A stretch of 64,000 nt of DNA from assembly GCF_002127215.1 (NCBI RefSeq), contig NZ_NFUT01000004.1, positions 281,986-345,985 of the forward strand. Direction: 5' to 3'. Positions 1 through 8,276 of this stretch are shown piece after piece (within the stretch, counting starts at the first letter, position 1; each line of letters opens with the position of its first letter). The DNA comes from Hydrogenophaga sp. IBVHS2. GTDB lineage: Bacteria; Pseudomonadota; Gammaproteobacteria; Burkholderiales; Burkholderiaceae_C. The notes below the pieces were generated by a model. It saw only the letters and a list, made by a program, of their open reading frames with translations, was not told the origin of the DNA and made no database searches. The position numbers and the translations under genes are program-made.

Positions 1-851
1 CCATGCTGGCGCTCACCGCCCGCTGGTGCTGGCAGCGACTGAAGAACCGGCACCGCGACGAGCCGTCGATGGCGGTCATCGGCTACGGCAAGCTCGGCGG
101 CAAGGAGCTGGGCTACGGCAGCGATCTGGACATCGTCTTCGTGTACGACGACCCGCACGATAACGCGGCCGAGATCTATGCGGCCTTCGTGCGCAAGATG
201 ATCAACTGGATGACGGTGAAGACCGGCGAGGGTGACCTCTACGAGATCGACACCGCCCTGCGGCCCAACGGCAACTCCGGACTGCTGGTGACCAGCCTGG
301 ACGCTTACGCCCAGTACCAGCAGCAGCGCGGCAGCAACGCGGCCTGGACCTGGGAGCACCAGGCCATGACGCGTGCCCGCTGCGTGCTGGGCAGCCCCGC
401 CATGCACCAGCGCTTCGACCAGATCCGCGAATCGGTCATCACCGCCCCGCGCGAGGCGATCGATCTGGCGCGCGAGATCGTGAGCATGCGCGGCAAGGTG
501 CGTCAGGCCCATCCGGTGCGCGGCGGCGGCTTCGACGTGAAGCACAGCCCGGGCGGCATGGTCGATGTGGAGTTCGTGGTGCAGTACCTGGTTCTGCTGC
601 ATGCCACCGCCCACACCGAACTGCGCCTGAACACCGGCAACATCCACCTGCTGCGCCGGGCCGAAGCGGCCGGGCTGCTGCCGCCCGGCATGGGCGCTGC
701 GGCAGCCGACGCCTACCGCGAGCTGAGGCAGGTCCAGCACCGTGCCCGGCTGGACGAGACCACCACCCAGGTGGATCCGGCCAGCACCGAGCACGCGGCG
801 GCGGCGGTGCGCGCCCTGTGGCAGCAGGTGCTGGGCCACGTGGTCCCATGA
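1..851 (+). CDS. glnE: Bifunctional glutamine synthetase adenylyltransferase/deadenylase, C-terminal part
   Basis: Cut by the left window edge; only the last 282 or so residues are visible, against roughly 900 for the family. GlnE adds and removes AMP on glutamine synthetase in response to PII and glutamine. Near the start of the visible part lies the nucleotidyltransferase signature GYGKLGGKELGYGSDLD, whose paired acidic residues (DLD) bind the metal; it belongs to the second, adenylylating transferase domain. It is followed by the helical region containing VDVEFVVQYLV that is typical of the GlnE C-terminus. The TGA stop overlaps the ATG of the next gene (ATGA), so the two are translationally coupled. 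Identification is secure; the start lies outside the window. Confidence 0.95.
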   Translation, partial: MLALTARWCWQRLKNRHRDEPSMAVIGYGKLGGKELGYGSDLDIVFVYDDPHDNAAEIYAAFVRKMINWMTVKTGEGDLYEIDTALRPNGNSGLLVTSLDAYAQYQQQRGSNAAWTWEHQAMTRARCVLGSPAMHQRFDQIRESVITAPREAIDLAREIVSMRGKVRQAHPVRGGGFDVKHSPGGMVDVEFVVQYLVLLHATAHTELRLNTGNIHLLRRAEAAGLLPPGMGAAAADAYRELRQVQHRARLDETTTQVDPASTEHAAAAVRALWQQVLGHVVP

Positions 852-1468
852 AGGCCTCGCGCGGCTGGCTGCTGCTGTGCGCCTTGCACGGTGTGGCCAG
901 CATGCTGCTGTGGTGGGCGCGTGAGCCGGCGCTTGCCGCCCTCACCTGGCGTGCCGACGCCTGGGACCGCCAGCCCTGGACGCTGTGGACCCACGCCTGG
1001 GTGCACGCGTCGACGCCCGAACTCATCTCGCATCAGGTCGGGCTGGGCATGCTCACCTTGCTGGCCTGGGTGCTGCGTCCGCCCCGCGAAGCCACCGCCG
1101 CCTGGCTGCTGTGCTGGCCGCTGGTGCCGCTGTGCCTGCCGCTGTGGCCTCACATCGGCCATGCCAGCGGTCTGTCCGGTGTGCTGCATGCGGGCGTGCT
1201 GGTGCTGGCCGTGATGCTCCTGACGCGCCGCATCGCGGTGCCCAAGGCGCGTCGCTGGGGGGCGCTGCTGCTGGTGGCCATGCTGGCCAAGCTGGCGCTG
1301 GAGCGGCCGTGGCTCTACCCGGTGGTGTGGGACCCGGGCAATGAAACCTCGGTGGTGCAGGCGGCCCACCTGGTGGGGGCGGCCTGGGGTCTGCTGCTGG
1401 GGCTGCTGGCCAGCCTCAGCTGGCGGTGGCCGCGGCCGGCACGGCGAGCGACTTCCGGAACCGGTTGA
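848..1468 (+). CDS. rrtA: Rhombosortase, a rhomboid-family intramembrane serine protease
   Basis: A polytopic membrane protein of 206 residues with about six hydrophobic segments. The catalytic Ser is probably Ser110 in GLSG and the partner His174 in HLVGAAWG, which match the rhomboid GxSG and HxxGxxxG motifs. Small stand-alone rhomboids of this size with GHASGLSG are the rhombosortase group, which process proteins carrying a C-terminal GlyGly-CTERM signal. The start is the ATG overlapping the glnE stop; an upstream in-frame GTG at 818 would extend it needlessly into glnE. Its 3' end overlaps the opposite-strand ferritin-like gene by 53 bases. No GlyGly-CTERM substrate is visible in this window. 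Confidence 0.75.
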   Translation: MKASRGWLLLCALHGVASMLLWWAREPALAALTWRADAWDRQPWTLWTHAWVHASTPELISHQVGLGMLTLLAWVLRPPREATAAWLLCWPLVPLCLPLWPHIGHASGLSGVLHAGVLVLAVMLLTRRIAVPKARRWGALLLVAMLAKLALERPWLYPVVWDPGNETSVVQAAHLVGAAWGLLLGLLASLSWRWPRPARRATSGTG

Positions 1469-2267
1469 GTTCCTGCACCGTCTTGAAGCTGCTGTCCATC
1501 AGCAGGCTCATGTTGTGCAGGATGCGCTCGACCACCTTGGTCTCCCAGACCGCGTCGAAATGGATCTGGCTGTCCAGCCAGCGCTCCAGCCACTCGGGAT
1601 CGGGCAGGCGGCTCTGGATGGTGTCGTTGGGGAACAGCGCCTTGTTGACGTGCAGGTTGGTCGGGTGCAGCGCCTGGGCCGTGCGGCGGGCGCTGGCCAT
1701 CAGCACTCCGACCTTGGCAAAGGCCGACCGGGCCTCGTCGCCGAACTTGGCAATGGCCCGCTTCATGTAGCGCAGGTAGGCGCCGCCATGGCGGGCTTCG
1801 TCCTGGCTGAGGGTCTGGTAGATGTGCTTGATGACCGGCTCGGTGTGCCATTCGCTGGCACGGCGGTACCAGTGGTTCAGGCGGATCTCGCCGCAGAAGT
1901 GCAGCATGAGGGTTTCCAGCGCGGGGGCCGGGTCGAACTCGAAGCGGATCTGGTGCAGCTCTTCCTCGGTGGGCACCAGCTCGGGCCGGAACCGGCGCAG
2001 GTATTCCATGAGCACCAGCGAATGCTTCTGCTCCTCGAAGAACCAGATCGACATGAAGGCCGAGAAATCGGAGTCGTCGCGGTTGTCGCGCAGGAACATC
2101 TCGGTGGCCGGCAGCGCAGCCCACTCGGTGATGGCGTTCATCTTGATGGTCTGCGCCTGTTCGTCGGTGAGCAGGCCGGCATCGAAACGGTCCCAGGGGA
2201 TGTCCTTGTCCATGTCCCAGCGGACCGATTCGAGTTGTTTGAAGAGTTCGGGGTACAGCATGTTCAT
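1416..2267 (-). CDS. Di-iron ferritin-like protein related to acyl-ACP desaturases
   Basis: 283 residues with a complete class I di-iron ligand set: Glu48 in ITEWAA, Glu79 and His82 in FEEQKH, Glu127 in GEIRLNHWY, and Glu157 and His160 in DEARH. The ExxH...E...ExxH spacing is that of soluble acyl-ACP desaturases and related ferritin-like oxidases. There is no signal peptide or membrane segment. It lies 47 bases downstream of the photolyase gene on the same strand, so it may be the last gene of the litR operon. A role in fatty-acid oxidation or desaturation is inferred; substrate and activity cannot be read from sequence. The 3' end runs 53 bases into the opposite-strand rhombosortase gene. 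Confidence 0.7.
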   Translation of the reverse strand: MNMLYPELFKQLESVRWDMDKDIPWDRFDAGLLTDEQAQTIKMNAITEWAALPATEMFLRDNRDDSDFSAFMSIWFFEEQKHSLVLMEYLRRFRPELVPTEEELHQIRFEFDPAPALETLMLHFCGEIRLNHWYRRASEWHTEPVIKHIYQTLSQDEARHGGAYLRYMKRAIAKFGDEARSAFAKVGVLMASARRTAQALHPTNLHVNKALFPNDTIQSRLPDPEWLERWLDSQIHFDAVWETKVVERILHNMSLLMDSSFKTVQELNRFRKSLAVPAAATAS

Positions 2268-2314
2268 CCTTCGAAAGCCGCCGCAATTTTAGGCGGTTGC
2301 CTGTGTCAACGGTC

Positions 2315-3868
2315 TTAAATCGAGTCCAGGCGGTCCAGCAGGTACGCGGCGTGCGTCCGGATGGATGCGCGGGTGGCGTCGTCGAGCTTCTGCAGGTTCT
2401 TCACCATCAGCGCCGTGCGGGGGCTGGCGGCCAGTTCGGTTTCGTGCCGGTCCAGAAAGTTCCAGTACAGCGTGGTGACCGGGCAGGCCCCCTCGCCGCT
2501 GCGCTGGGCCGGGGCGTAGGCGCAGCCCTTGCAGTAATTGCTCATGCGGTCGATGTACTGGCCGCTGGCCACATAGGGCTTGCTGGTGAAGCGCCCGCCG
2601 TTGGCGAACAGCGCCATGCCCGCGACGTTGGGCAGCTCGACCCATTCGATGGCATCCACGTAAACGGCCAGGTACCAGTCGGCCACCTGCTGCGGCGAGA
2701 GTTCGGCCAGCAGGGCGAACTGCCCGGTGACCATGAGCCGCTGGATGTGGTGGGCGTAACCGTGCTTCAGGGTCTGTCCGATGGTGTCGCGCATGCAGGC
2801 CATGCGGGTGTTGCCGGTCCAGTACCAGGCCGGCAGCGGGCGCGCGTGGCCGTAGTGGTTGGCCTCGCGCAGGCCGGGCATGTCCATCCAGTACACGCCG
2901 CGGATGAACTCGCGCCAGCCCAGGATCTGGCGGATGAATCCTTCCACCGCCGCCAGCGGCAGGTTCTTCTCGCGCCACGCGGTCTCGGCCGCCGCGATCA
3001 CCTCGCGCGGATCGATGAGGTGCAGGTTGAGCGCCACCGACAGCAGCGAATGCCAGCCGAACGGGGTGTCGGTCCACATGGCGTCCTGGTAAGCGCCGAA
3101 GGCGATCAGGCGCTCGTCGATGAAACGGTGCAGCGCCTGGCGCGCCTGCTCGGGCGTGACCGGCCAGCCGAATTCGCTCAATGAGCCCGGATGATCCGGG
3201 AACTGGCGCTGAACCAGGGCCAGCACCTCGCGGGTGATGGCGTCGGGCTCGAAGCGGGCCGGCTCCGGAATCCAGCCCGGACCCGCCTTGGGAAAGCTCT
3301 TGCGGTTGTCGGCATCGAAGTTCCACTGACCGCCTGCAGGCTCCTTGCCCTCCATCAGCACGCCGTGCTCGCGCCGCATCTCGCGGTAGAAGAACTCCAT
3401 GCGCCATTCCTTGCGCCCCTGGGCCCAGCGGGCGAAGCGGGCGCGGCTGCACAGGAAGTGGGTGTCCTCGTGCCAGTGCAGCGGCACCCCGGCCGCGCGG
3501 GCCGCTGCCTCGATGCCCTGCTGGAGGCGCCATTCGCCGGCCTCGCAGGCCTGCACCGCCTGCGGTTGGAGTTCGGCCAGCATGGCCTGCAGGCGCTCGG
3601 GCAGACCGGGCCGATCGGCGTGGGCCGGGTCGTCGAGCCCGATGTAGGTCAGCGGCCAGCCCCGGGACTGCAGTTCGGCCCGGAAGTGCCGCATGGCCGA
3701 CAGGAACAGCGCAATGCGGGCCGGATGGCTCCAGACCGCCGTGGCCTCGCCGGGGGCCTCGATCATGAGCACGCGGTCCTGCGCCGGATCGAAGCCGGCC
3801 AGGGCCGGGTTGCCGGCCCAGAGCTGGTCGCCCAGCACCAGGACCAGGTGGCGGATGGCGCCGCTCAT
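2315..3868 (-). CDS. FeS-containing photolyase/cryptochrome, prokaryotic (6-4) type
   Basis: 517 residues. The N-terminus (VLVLGDQLW) and the C-terminal FAD-binding helical domain match the cryptochrome/deoxyribodipyrimidine photolyase-related family. This group carries a [4Fe-4S] cluster; the four expected cysteines are present near residues 358, 446, 449 and 462 (MACMRDT, YCKGCAY, GACPVTT). Family members use FAD and blue/near-UV light to repair (6-4) photoproducts or act as light sensors. The ATG chosen overlaps the stop of the DUF2256 gene (ATGA), and that gene is similarly coupled to the litR-type regulator. This order, regulator then DUF2256 then photolyase, strongly suggests light-induced expression. 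Whether it repairs DNA or signals is not decided by sequence. Confidence 0.88.
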   Translation of the reverse strand: MSGAIRHLVLVLGDQLWAGNPALAGFDPAQDRVLMIEAPGEATAVWSHPARIALFLSAMRHFRAELQSRGWPLTYIGLDDPAHADRPGLPERLQAMLAELQPQAVQACEAGEWRLQQGIEAAARAAGVPLHWHEDTHFLCSRARFARWAQGRKEWRMEFFYREMRREHGVLMEGKEPAGGQWNFDADNRKSFPKAGPGWIPEPARFEPDAITREVLALVQRQFPDHPGSLSEFGWPVTPEQARQALHRFIDERLIAFGAYQDAMWTDTPFGWHSLLSVALNLHLIDPREVIAAAETAWREKNLPLAAVEGFIRQILGWREFIRGVYWMDMPGLREANHYGHARPLPAWYWTGNTRMACMRDTIGQTLKHGYAHHIQRLMVTGQFALLAELSPQQVADWYLAVYVDAIEWVELPNVAGMALFANGGRFTSKPYVASGQYIDRMSNYCKGCAYAPAQRSGEGACPVTTLYWNFLDRHETELAASPRTALMVKNLQKLDDATRASIRTHAAYLLDRLDSI

Positions 3869-4035
3869 GGCGCGGGACGGCGGGCCGCGTCGGCGCGGCA
3901 GCGGTCGCTGCAGTACCTGACCTGCTCCCAGGTGCGTTCCCACTTCTTGCGCCAGGTCATGGGACGTCCGCACGCCGCACAGGGCTTGCTGGGCAGGCTG
4001 GCCTTGTTGCCGCGGAAACCCGATTCGCGGCTCAT
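3865..4035 (-). CDS. Small DUF2256 protein with a four-cysteine motif
   Basis: A 56-residue gene missed by length filters. The protein begins [17 protein letters not shown] and carries [18 protein letters not shown] followed by YCSDRCR, giving a CxxC...CxxxC zinc-binding arrangement and the Trp/Arg-rich centre typical of DUF2256. Its ATG overlaps the stop of the upstream regulator and its stop overlaps the photolyase start, so translation of all three is coupled. DUF2256 genes are repeatedly found beside photolyase/cryptochrome genes, but no function is established. A role as a folding, metal-delivery or DNA-binding partner of the photolyase would be speculation. Confidence 0.85.
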   Translation of the reverse strand: MSRESGFRGNKASLPSKPCAACGRPMTWRKKWERTWEQVRYCSDRCRADAARRPAP

Positions 4036-5009
4036 GCGGGCTGCCCGGCCTCGGCCCGCCAGCGCGAGACCGCCAGGGGGATGTCCTGCAGCCGGCCCAG
4101 GGGCCAGTAACCCCGGCCGCCCGATGCCGCGCCCGGACGGCCGCGCACCGGCTTGTACAGCGCCGGACAGGATCCGCCGACCCAGATCTCGACGCCCGGC
4201 GGCAGCATCTCCCGCAACTGATCCAGCGCCGCCCGCACATCACGCGGGTTCTGCGCGGCGGTGAAGCTCAGCGCCACCACGTCGGCCTGGGCGGCCGCCA
4301 CCGCGTTCACCAGGTCGGGGATGGGGGTCTGCACCCCCAGCGGCACGGTGTGGCAGCCCTCGAGCACCATGAAGCACTCGGCCATCAGCAGCCCCAGGCC
4401 GTGCTGCTCCCCCGGCAGGGTGGTCATCAGCACGCGGGGTGGCCGGGCGGGCGGCTGCAGCGCCACCATGGCATGGCGCAGGGTGCCCTGCACCACCTCG
4501 GTGTAGAGATGTTCCTCGTGCACCGCCAGGCGGCCTTCCAGCCACGACTGGCCCACCAGCACGTTCATGGGGGCCACGCCCTCGATGAGCGAGCGGGCCA
4601 GACCGCGTTCATTGATCATGCGCACCAGCGCCTGCCGCAGCCCGGCCGCATCCTGGCGGCGCAGCAGGTCGAGCCAGGGGTGGACGTCGACGCTGCCACC
4701 GGAACTTTCGCCGGGCTGCATCTGACGGGCGTCCGGCTGCGTATTGCTGGAGGAGAGGGCCAGCAACCGCTCCAGCGACAGGGGAACGATCTGCCCGGGC
4801 CGGTGTCCGGCGTCGATGAGCCGGCGGATGTGGCGCAGCCGGGTGAGGTCGTCGTCGGTGTAACGGCGCTCCCCCAGGGCATCCCGCTGGGGCTGGGGGA
4901 ATCCGTAGCGCCGCTCCCACACCCGCAGGGTGTCCTTGCCCAGGCCGGTGTCGCGCTCGACATCGGCAATGGTGTGTGGGGCCAAGGGCAGAGCGCTGTT
5001 ATTTGTCAT
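4032..5009 (-). CDS. litR: MerR-family regulator with cobalamin-binding photoreceptor domain (LitR/CarH type)
   Basis: 325 residues. An N-terminal MerR winged helix-turn-helix (about residues 12-80, with [15 protein letters not shown]) is followed by a helical bundle and a B12-binding Rossmann domain. The light-sensing adenosylcobalamin signature is present: Trp156 followed nine residues later by Glu166-His167-Leu168 (W-x9-EHL), and Glu201-x-His203-x-x-Gly206 for the axial histidine, then ALSFTAA and WVGGS loops. In CarH/LitR proteins the dark tetramer represses and light releases it from DNA. The downstream DUF2256 and photolyase genes are coupled to it, and a divergent gene starts 42 bases away. 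An upstream in-frame start at 5048 exists but overlaps the divergent gene's ribosome site, so ATG 5009 is preferred. Confidence 0.88.
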   Translation of the reverse strand: MTNNSALPLAPHTIADVERDTGLGKDTLRVWERRYGFPQPQRDALGERRYTDDDLTRLRHIRRLIDAGHRPGQIVPLSLERLLALSSSNTQPDARQMQPGESSGGSVDVHPWLDLLRRQDAAGLRQALVRMINERGLARSLIEGVAPMNVLVGQSWLEGRLAVHEEHLYTEVVQGTLRHAMVALQPPARPPRVLMTTLPGEQHGLGLLMAECFMVLEGCHTVPLGVQTPIPDLVNAVAAAQADVVALSFTAAQNPRDVRAALDQLREMLPPGVEIWVGGSCPALYKPVRGRPGAASGGRGYWPLGRLQDIPLAVSRWRAEAGQPA

Positions 5010-5051
5010 GGACAACCGATCACAATCGCGTCGCATTATGGAGGTCAACCG

Positions 5052-5696
5052 ATGAATTCACTGTATGAAGCGGGCCAATCCCGAGCAGCCCGTCATCGAA
5101 TCGCCCGCCTGGGGGCTGCACTGACCGTCGCCCTGGCGGCCCTCGGCACCGTGCCTGCCAGCGCCCAGAACGCGCCGGCCCGCGCAACCGCCGGCACCGC
5201 AGCGGCCAACTGCCCGGCCGTGCTGCAGCACCGCTTCGACAGGCTGCAGGACGAAAAGCCCCAGAACCTGTGCCAGTACGCCGGCCAGGTGGTGCTGGTG
5301 GTCAACACGGCGAGCTTCTGCGGCTTCACCCAGCAGTACGGCGCACTGGAGTCCCTCTACAGCCAGTACAAGGACCGGGGCCTGGTGGTGCTGGGCTTTC
5401 CCACCAACGATTTCGGTCGCCAGGAGCCCGGCAGCAATGCCTCCATCGCCGAATTCTGCGAAAGCACGTTCGGCGTGAAATTCCCGATGTTCACCAAGAC
5501 CACGGTGGTGGGCACCGCCGCCAACCCGATGTACCAGCAGCTCGCCCAGCGCACCGGCCAGCGGCCGCAGTGGAACTTCCACAAGTACCTGATCGACCGC
5601 TCGGGGCAGGTGGTCAAGAGCTACGCCAGCTCGGTGGACCCGAAAGACCCCTCAATCCGGAAGGATATTGAGAAAATGTTGTCGGAGAAATCGTGA
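5052..5696 (+). CDS. Periplasmic glutathione peroxidase, cysteine type
   Basis: 214 residues. An N-terminal Arg-rich stretch and hydrophobic segment ending near VPASAQN look like a Sec signal peptide, so the enzyme is probably exported. The thioredoxin-fold peroxidase core shows NTASFCGFTQQY with Cys (not selenocysteine) as the peroxidatic residue, then GFPTNDFGRQEPG and WNFHKYLI, which supply the Gln and Trp/Asn of the active site. Such enzymes reduce lipid or organic hydroperoxides, usually with thioredoxin. A strong GGAGGT lies at 5040-5045, seven bases before the ATG. It is divergent from the light regulator and upstream of the lipid-modification genes, consistent with defence against photo-oxidative lipid damage (inference). 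Confidence 0.88.
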   Translation: MNSLYEAGQSRAARHRIARLGAALTVALAALGTVPASAQNAPARATAGTAAANCPAVLQHRFDRLQDEKPQNLCQYAGQVVLVVNTASFCGFTQQYGALESLYSQYKDRGLVVLGFPTNDFGRQEPGSNASIAEFCESTFGVKFPMFTKTTVVGTAANPMYQQLAQRTGQRPQWNFHKYLIDRSGQVVKSYASSVDPKDPSIRKDIEKMLSEKS

Positions 5697-5726
5697 CCGA
5701 TCAGTCACAATCAGACCAATCAGTTC
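5694..5726. promoter_or_regulatory. Candidate operator: imperfect palindrome plus repeat
   Basis: TGACCGATCAGTCA at 5694-5707 is a palindrome with one mismatched pair. A second copy of its core, GACCAATCAGTT, begins 19 bases later at 5714. A similar string, CCGATCACAATC, occurs in the 42-base gap between litR and the glutathione peroxidase gene, and CGATCAGTCACAATC occurs here. Two dyad-related copies about two helical turns apart fit a MerR/CarH-type operator, but no binding consensus was compared; this is inference from repetition and location. Confidence 0.35.
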
Positions 5727-6042
5727 AAATACACCCACGATCCGCTGCGGTTTGCCCCGCGGGGACGGGACATCACCCAGGAGCCTTTCGCATGGTCTTG
5801 AACATCTGGCGGAACTTCCTCCATCGGGCGGCACTCCATGCCGTCATGGGTGGTGAGCCGGTGGGCAGCCATCCCCCGTTTTCCGAACTGCGAAGTCTGA
5901 CGGCCCACCCCGGTCGGTCTGCAATCCCGAGGCGTTTCTCCTCCTCCTCCCTCCCTCCCTTGTTCGTTTCGGGGCGCTTCGCAGTTCTTTCTTCTTCCGG
6001 TCGGCGCCTGGCGTTGGCCATCGGGGCCGCACGGTGACCGCC
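5697..6042 (+). promoter_or_regulatory. Long untranslated leader upstream of the lipid-modification operon
   Basis: About 345 bases with no convincing gene. An open frame from 5693 to 6037 is Ser-rich, has no good start, and its composition is unlike the neighbouring genes. The 5' part carries a near-perfect palindrome and a related repeat (listed separately). Positions 5935-5961 form an uninterrupted 27-base pyrimidine run made of CTCC/TCC units, and more T/C-rich sequence follows to about 6000. I infer promoter plus leader for the operon starting at 6043. No clear -35/-10 pair could be assigned. Confidence 0.5.
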
Positions 6043-7470
6043 ATGTACCGTGACCCCCAGACCCCCTCCTCGGCCACCTCGGGCGGCATGCCCGCCCGGC
6101 CCATGCCGCGCGTGGCCATCGTCGGCTCCGGCATCTCCGGGCTGGCCGCCGCGCACACGCTGCACGGCCTGGCGGACCTGACGCTGTTCGAGGCCAACGA
6201 CTACTTCGGCGGTCACACCCACACGGTGGACATGACGCTGCCGGACGCCCAGGGCCGACCCACCACCTTCGGCGTGGACACCGGCTTCCTGGTGCTCAAC
6301 GAGCGCACCTACCCCAACCTGCTGGCGCTGTTCGCCCAGCTGGGCGTGGAGATAGCGCCGTCGGACATGTCGTTTTCGGTGCAGGCGCCGGGCGCAGCCC
6401 CGGGCGGCGGCACGCTCGAATGGAGCGGCTCGAACCTCTCCACCGTGTTCTCGCAGCGGCGCAACCTGCTCAACCCGCGCTTCTGGCGCATGCTGGCCGA
6501 CATCCTGCGCTTCAACCGCATCACCACCCGGCTGGCCGAGCAGGGTGAAGACCTGCGCGAGAACAGCCCGCTGCTGCAGCCCCTGGGCGACTTCCTGCGC
6601 GACCAGGGCTTCTCCGACGAATTCCGCGACTGGTACTTCCTGCCCATGATGGGTTGCATCTGGAGCTGCCCGACCGACCAGATGCTGGCCTTCCCGGTGG
6701 CCACCATGGTGCGCTTCTGCCACAACCACGGCCTCATCCAGGTGAGCAACCGGCCCCAGTGGTACACGGTGCGCGGCGGTGCCCGCCACTATGTCGACAA
6801 GATCGTGGCCGAGGTGCCGGACGCCCGCCTCTCGACGCCGGTGCGCCAGGTGCTGCGCGACAGCCAGGGTGTGCGCATCGTCACCGACCGCGGCGTGGAC
6901 CGCTTCGACGCCGTGGTGATGGCCTGCCACACCGACCAGGCCTTGCGCCTGCTGGGCGGCGAGGCCTCGGCCAACGAGCGCGAGGTGCTGGGCGCCATCC
7001 GCTACCAGGCCAACCGCGCGGTGCTGCACACCGATGCCCGCGTGCTGCCCGACAACCGCCGCGCCTGGGCCGCCTGGAACTACGAGCGCTCGGCCAGCGC
7101 CAGCCGCGAATCGGCCCAGGTCTGCCTGCATTACCTGCTCAACATGCTGCAGCCGCTGCCGGTGCAGCAGCCGGTGGTGGTGTCGCTCAATCCGCAGCGC
7201 GAGATCGAGGAGCGTTTCGTGGTGGGTGCCTGGGACTACGACCACCCGGTGTTCGATCTCGCCGCCATCCGCGCGCAGGCCCGGGTGCCGGCGCTGCAGG
7301 GCCAGCTGGGCACTTTCTACGCCGGTGCCTGGTGCGGTTACGGCTTCCACGAGGACGGCCTGAAGGCCGGCCTGCACGCAGCCCGTTCGCTCATCGAGCA
7401 TTTCGGCCTGGTGCCGCACACCGACGACCAGGCCGCCCGCCGTGCTGCCCTGCCGGGGGTGTTTGCATGA
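6043..7470 (+). CDS. FAD-dependent amine-oxidase-type oxidoreductase
   Basis: 475 residues. A dinucleotide-binding GSGISG lies at about residues 28-33, followed by an acidic residue ending the second strand (LFEAND) and GGHTHTV, the pattern of NAD(P)/FAD-dependent amine oxidase-like proteins. The C-terminus contains FYAGAWCGYGFHEDGL, a conserved FAD-contact motif of this group. No ribosome site is obvious; ATG 6043 or GTG 6034 are both possible. It heads a run of eight same-strand genes with mostly overlapping start and stop codons. Homologous gene sets in light- or singlet-oxygen-responsive regulons pair this flavoprotein with a cyclopropane-synthase-like enzyme and DUF1365, so an unusual fatty-acid oxidation is likely; the exact reaction is not known from sequence. 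Confidence 0.8.
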   Translation: MYRDPQTPSSATSGGMPARPMPRVAIVGSGISGLAAAHTLHGLADLTLFEANDYFGGHTHTVDMTLPDAQGRPTTFGVDTGFLVLNERTYPNLLALFAQLGVEIAPSDMSFSVQAPGAAPGGGTLEWSGSNLSTVFSQRRNLLNPRFWRMLADILRFNRITTRLAEQGEDLRENSPLLQPLGDFLRDQGFSDEFRDWYFLPMMGCIWSCPTDQMLAFPVATMVRFCHNHGLIQVSNRPQWYTVRGGARHYVDKIVAEVPDARLSTPVRQVLRDSQGVRIVTDRGVDRFDAVVMACHTDQALRLLGGEASANEREVLGAIRYQANRAVLHTDARVLPDNRRAWAAWNYERSASASRESAQVCLHYLLNMLQPLPVQQPVVVSLNPQREIEERFVVGAWDYDHPVFDLAAIRAQARVPALQGQLGTFYAGAWCGYGFHEDGLKAGLHAARSLIEHFGLVPHTDDQAARRAALPGVFA

Positions 7471-8276
7471 CGGCGCTGGCGCAGATCGGCTTCGGCCAGG
7501 TGCGCCACACGCGGCACCGCCCGCGCCGCAACGCCTTTGCCTATCCCACCTACTTCCTGATGCTGCCCATGCGCAGCCTGCGCCAGAACGGCCCGGGCGC
7601 GCTGGCCCGCAACCGTTCCGCGGCCCTGGCCTTCCATGACCGCGACCATGGCGACGGCCGCGAGGATGCGCTGGCCTGGCTGGAATCGGTGCTGGAGGGC
7701 CACGGCATCCACGATGCGGACGGAGAGGTCTGGCTGCACACCTACCCCCGCGTGCTCGGCTACACCTTCAAGCCGGTGAGCTTCTGGTACTGCCACCGGG
7801 CCGATGGCACGCTGCGCGCCGTGCTGGCCGAAGTCAACAACACCTTCGGCGAGCGGCACTGCTACCTGCTGGACGAGCCCCGCTATGGCGTGCCCTGCGA
7901 AGCCGCCAAGGTGTTTCACGTTTCCCCCTTCTGCCCGGTGCAGGGCCGCTACCGATTCGTGTTCATGCGCACGCAGCAAGGCGGGCGCGAGCGCACCGTG
8001 GCCCGCATCGACTACCACGACGATGAGCGTGCCGGCTCGCCGGTGCTGCTCAACACCAGCGTGTGCGGCGAACTGCTGCCGCTGGATGCCGCCACCCGCC
8101 GCCGTGCGCTCTGGAGCCATCCGGCCATGACGCTGGGCGTGATCGTCCGCATCCACTGGCAGGCCCTGCGCCTGTGGTGGCGCAAGGCCCCGTTTTTCCG
8201 CCAGCCGCCCGCACCGGGCGACTTCGTGACCCCTGTCCCGGCCCAGCGGCCGGATGCCGAACCCCGTCTCACATGA
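7467..8276 (+). CDS. DUF1365 protein
   Basis: 269 residues, cytoplasmic. It contains the family landmarks RHTRHRPRRNAFAYP near the start, GYTFKPVSFWYCHR in the centre and EVNNTFGERHCYLL after it, with many conserved His, Trp and Tyr. The start overlaps the stop of the FAD oxidoreductase (ATGA) and its own stop overlaps the next start, so it is expressed in fixed proportion with both. DUF1365 proteins almost always neighbour the flavoprotein and the cyclopropane-fatty-acid-synthase-like methyltransferase; the biochemical role is unestablished. A part in making or oxidising modified membrane fatty acids is inferred from context. Confidence 0.85.
   Translation: MTALAQIGFGQVRHTRHRPRRNAFAYPTYFLMLPMRSLRQNGPGALARNRSAALAFHDRDHGDGREDALAWLESVLEGHGIHDADGEVWLHTYPRVLGYTFKPVSFWYCHRADGTLRAVLAEVNNTFGERHCYLLDEPRYGVPCEAAKVFHVSPFCPVQGRYRFVFMRTQQGGRERTVARIDYHDDERAGSPVLLNTSVCGELLPLDAATRRRALWSHPAMTLGVIVRIHWQALRLWWRKAPFFRQPPAPGDFVTPVPAQRPDAEPRLT

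Noticed and set aside
5693..6037. A 115-codon frame in the leader region on the plus strand
   Set aside because: Poor start, Ser-rich and includes the pyrimidine run; no similarity to a known family could be recognised.
5773..7419. A 548-codon minus-strand open frame over the leader and FAD oxidoreductase
   Set aside because: Lacks domain features and overlaps a clear flavoprotein; composition is that of a reverse shadow.
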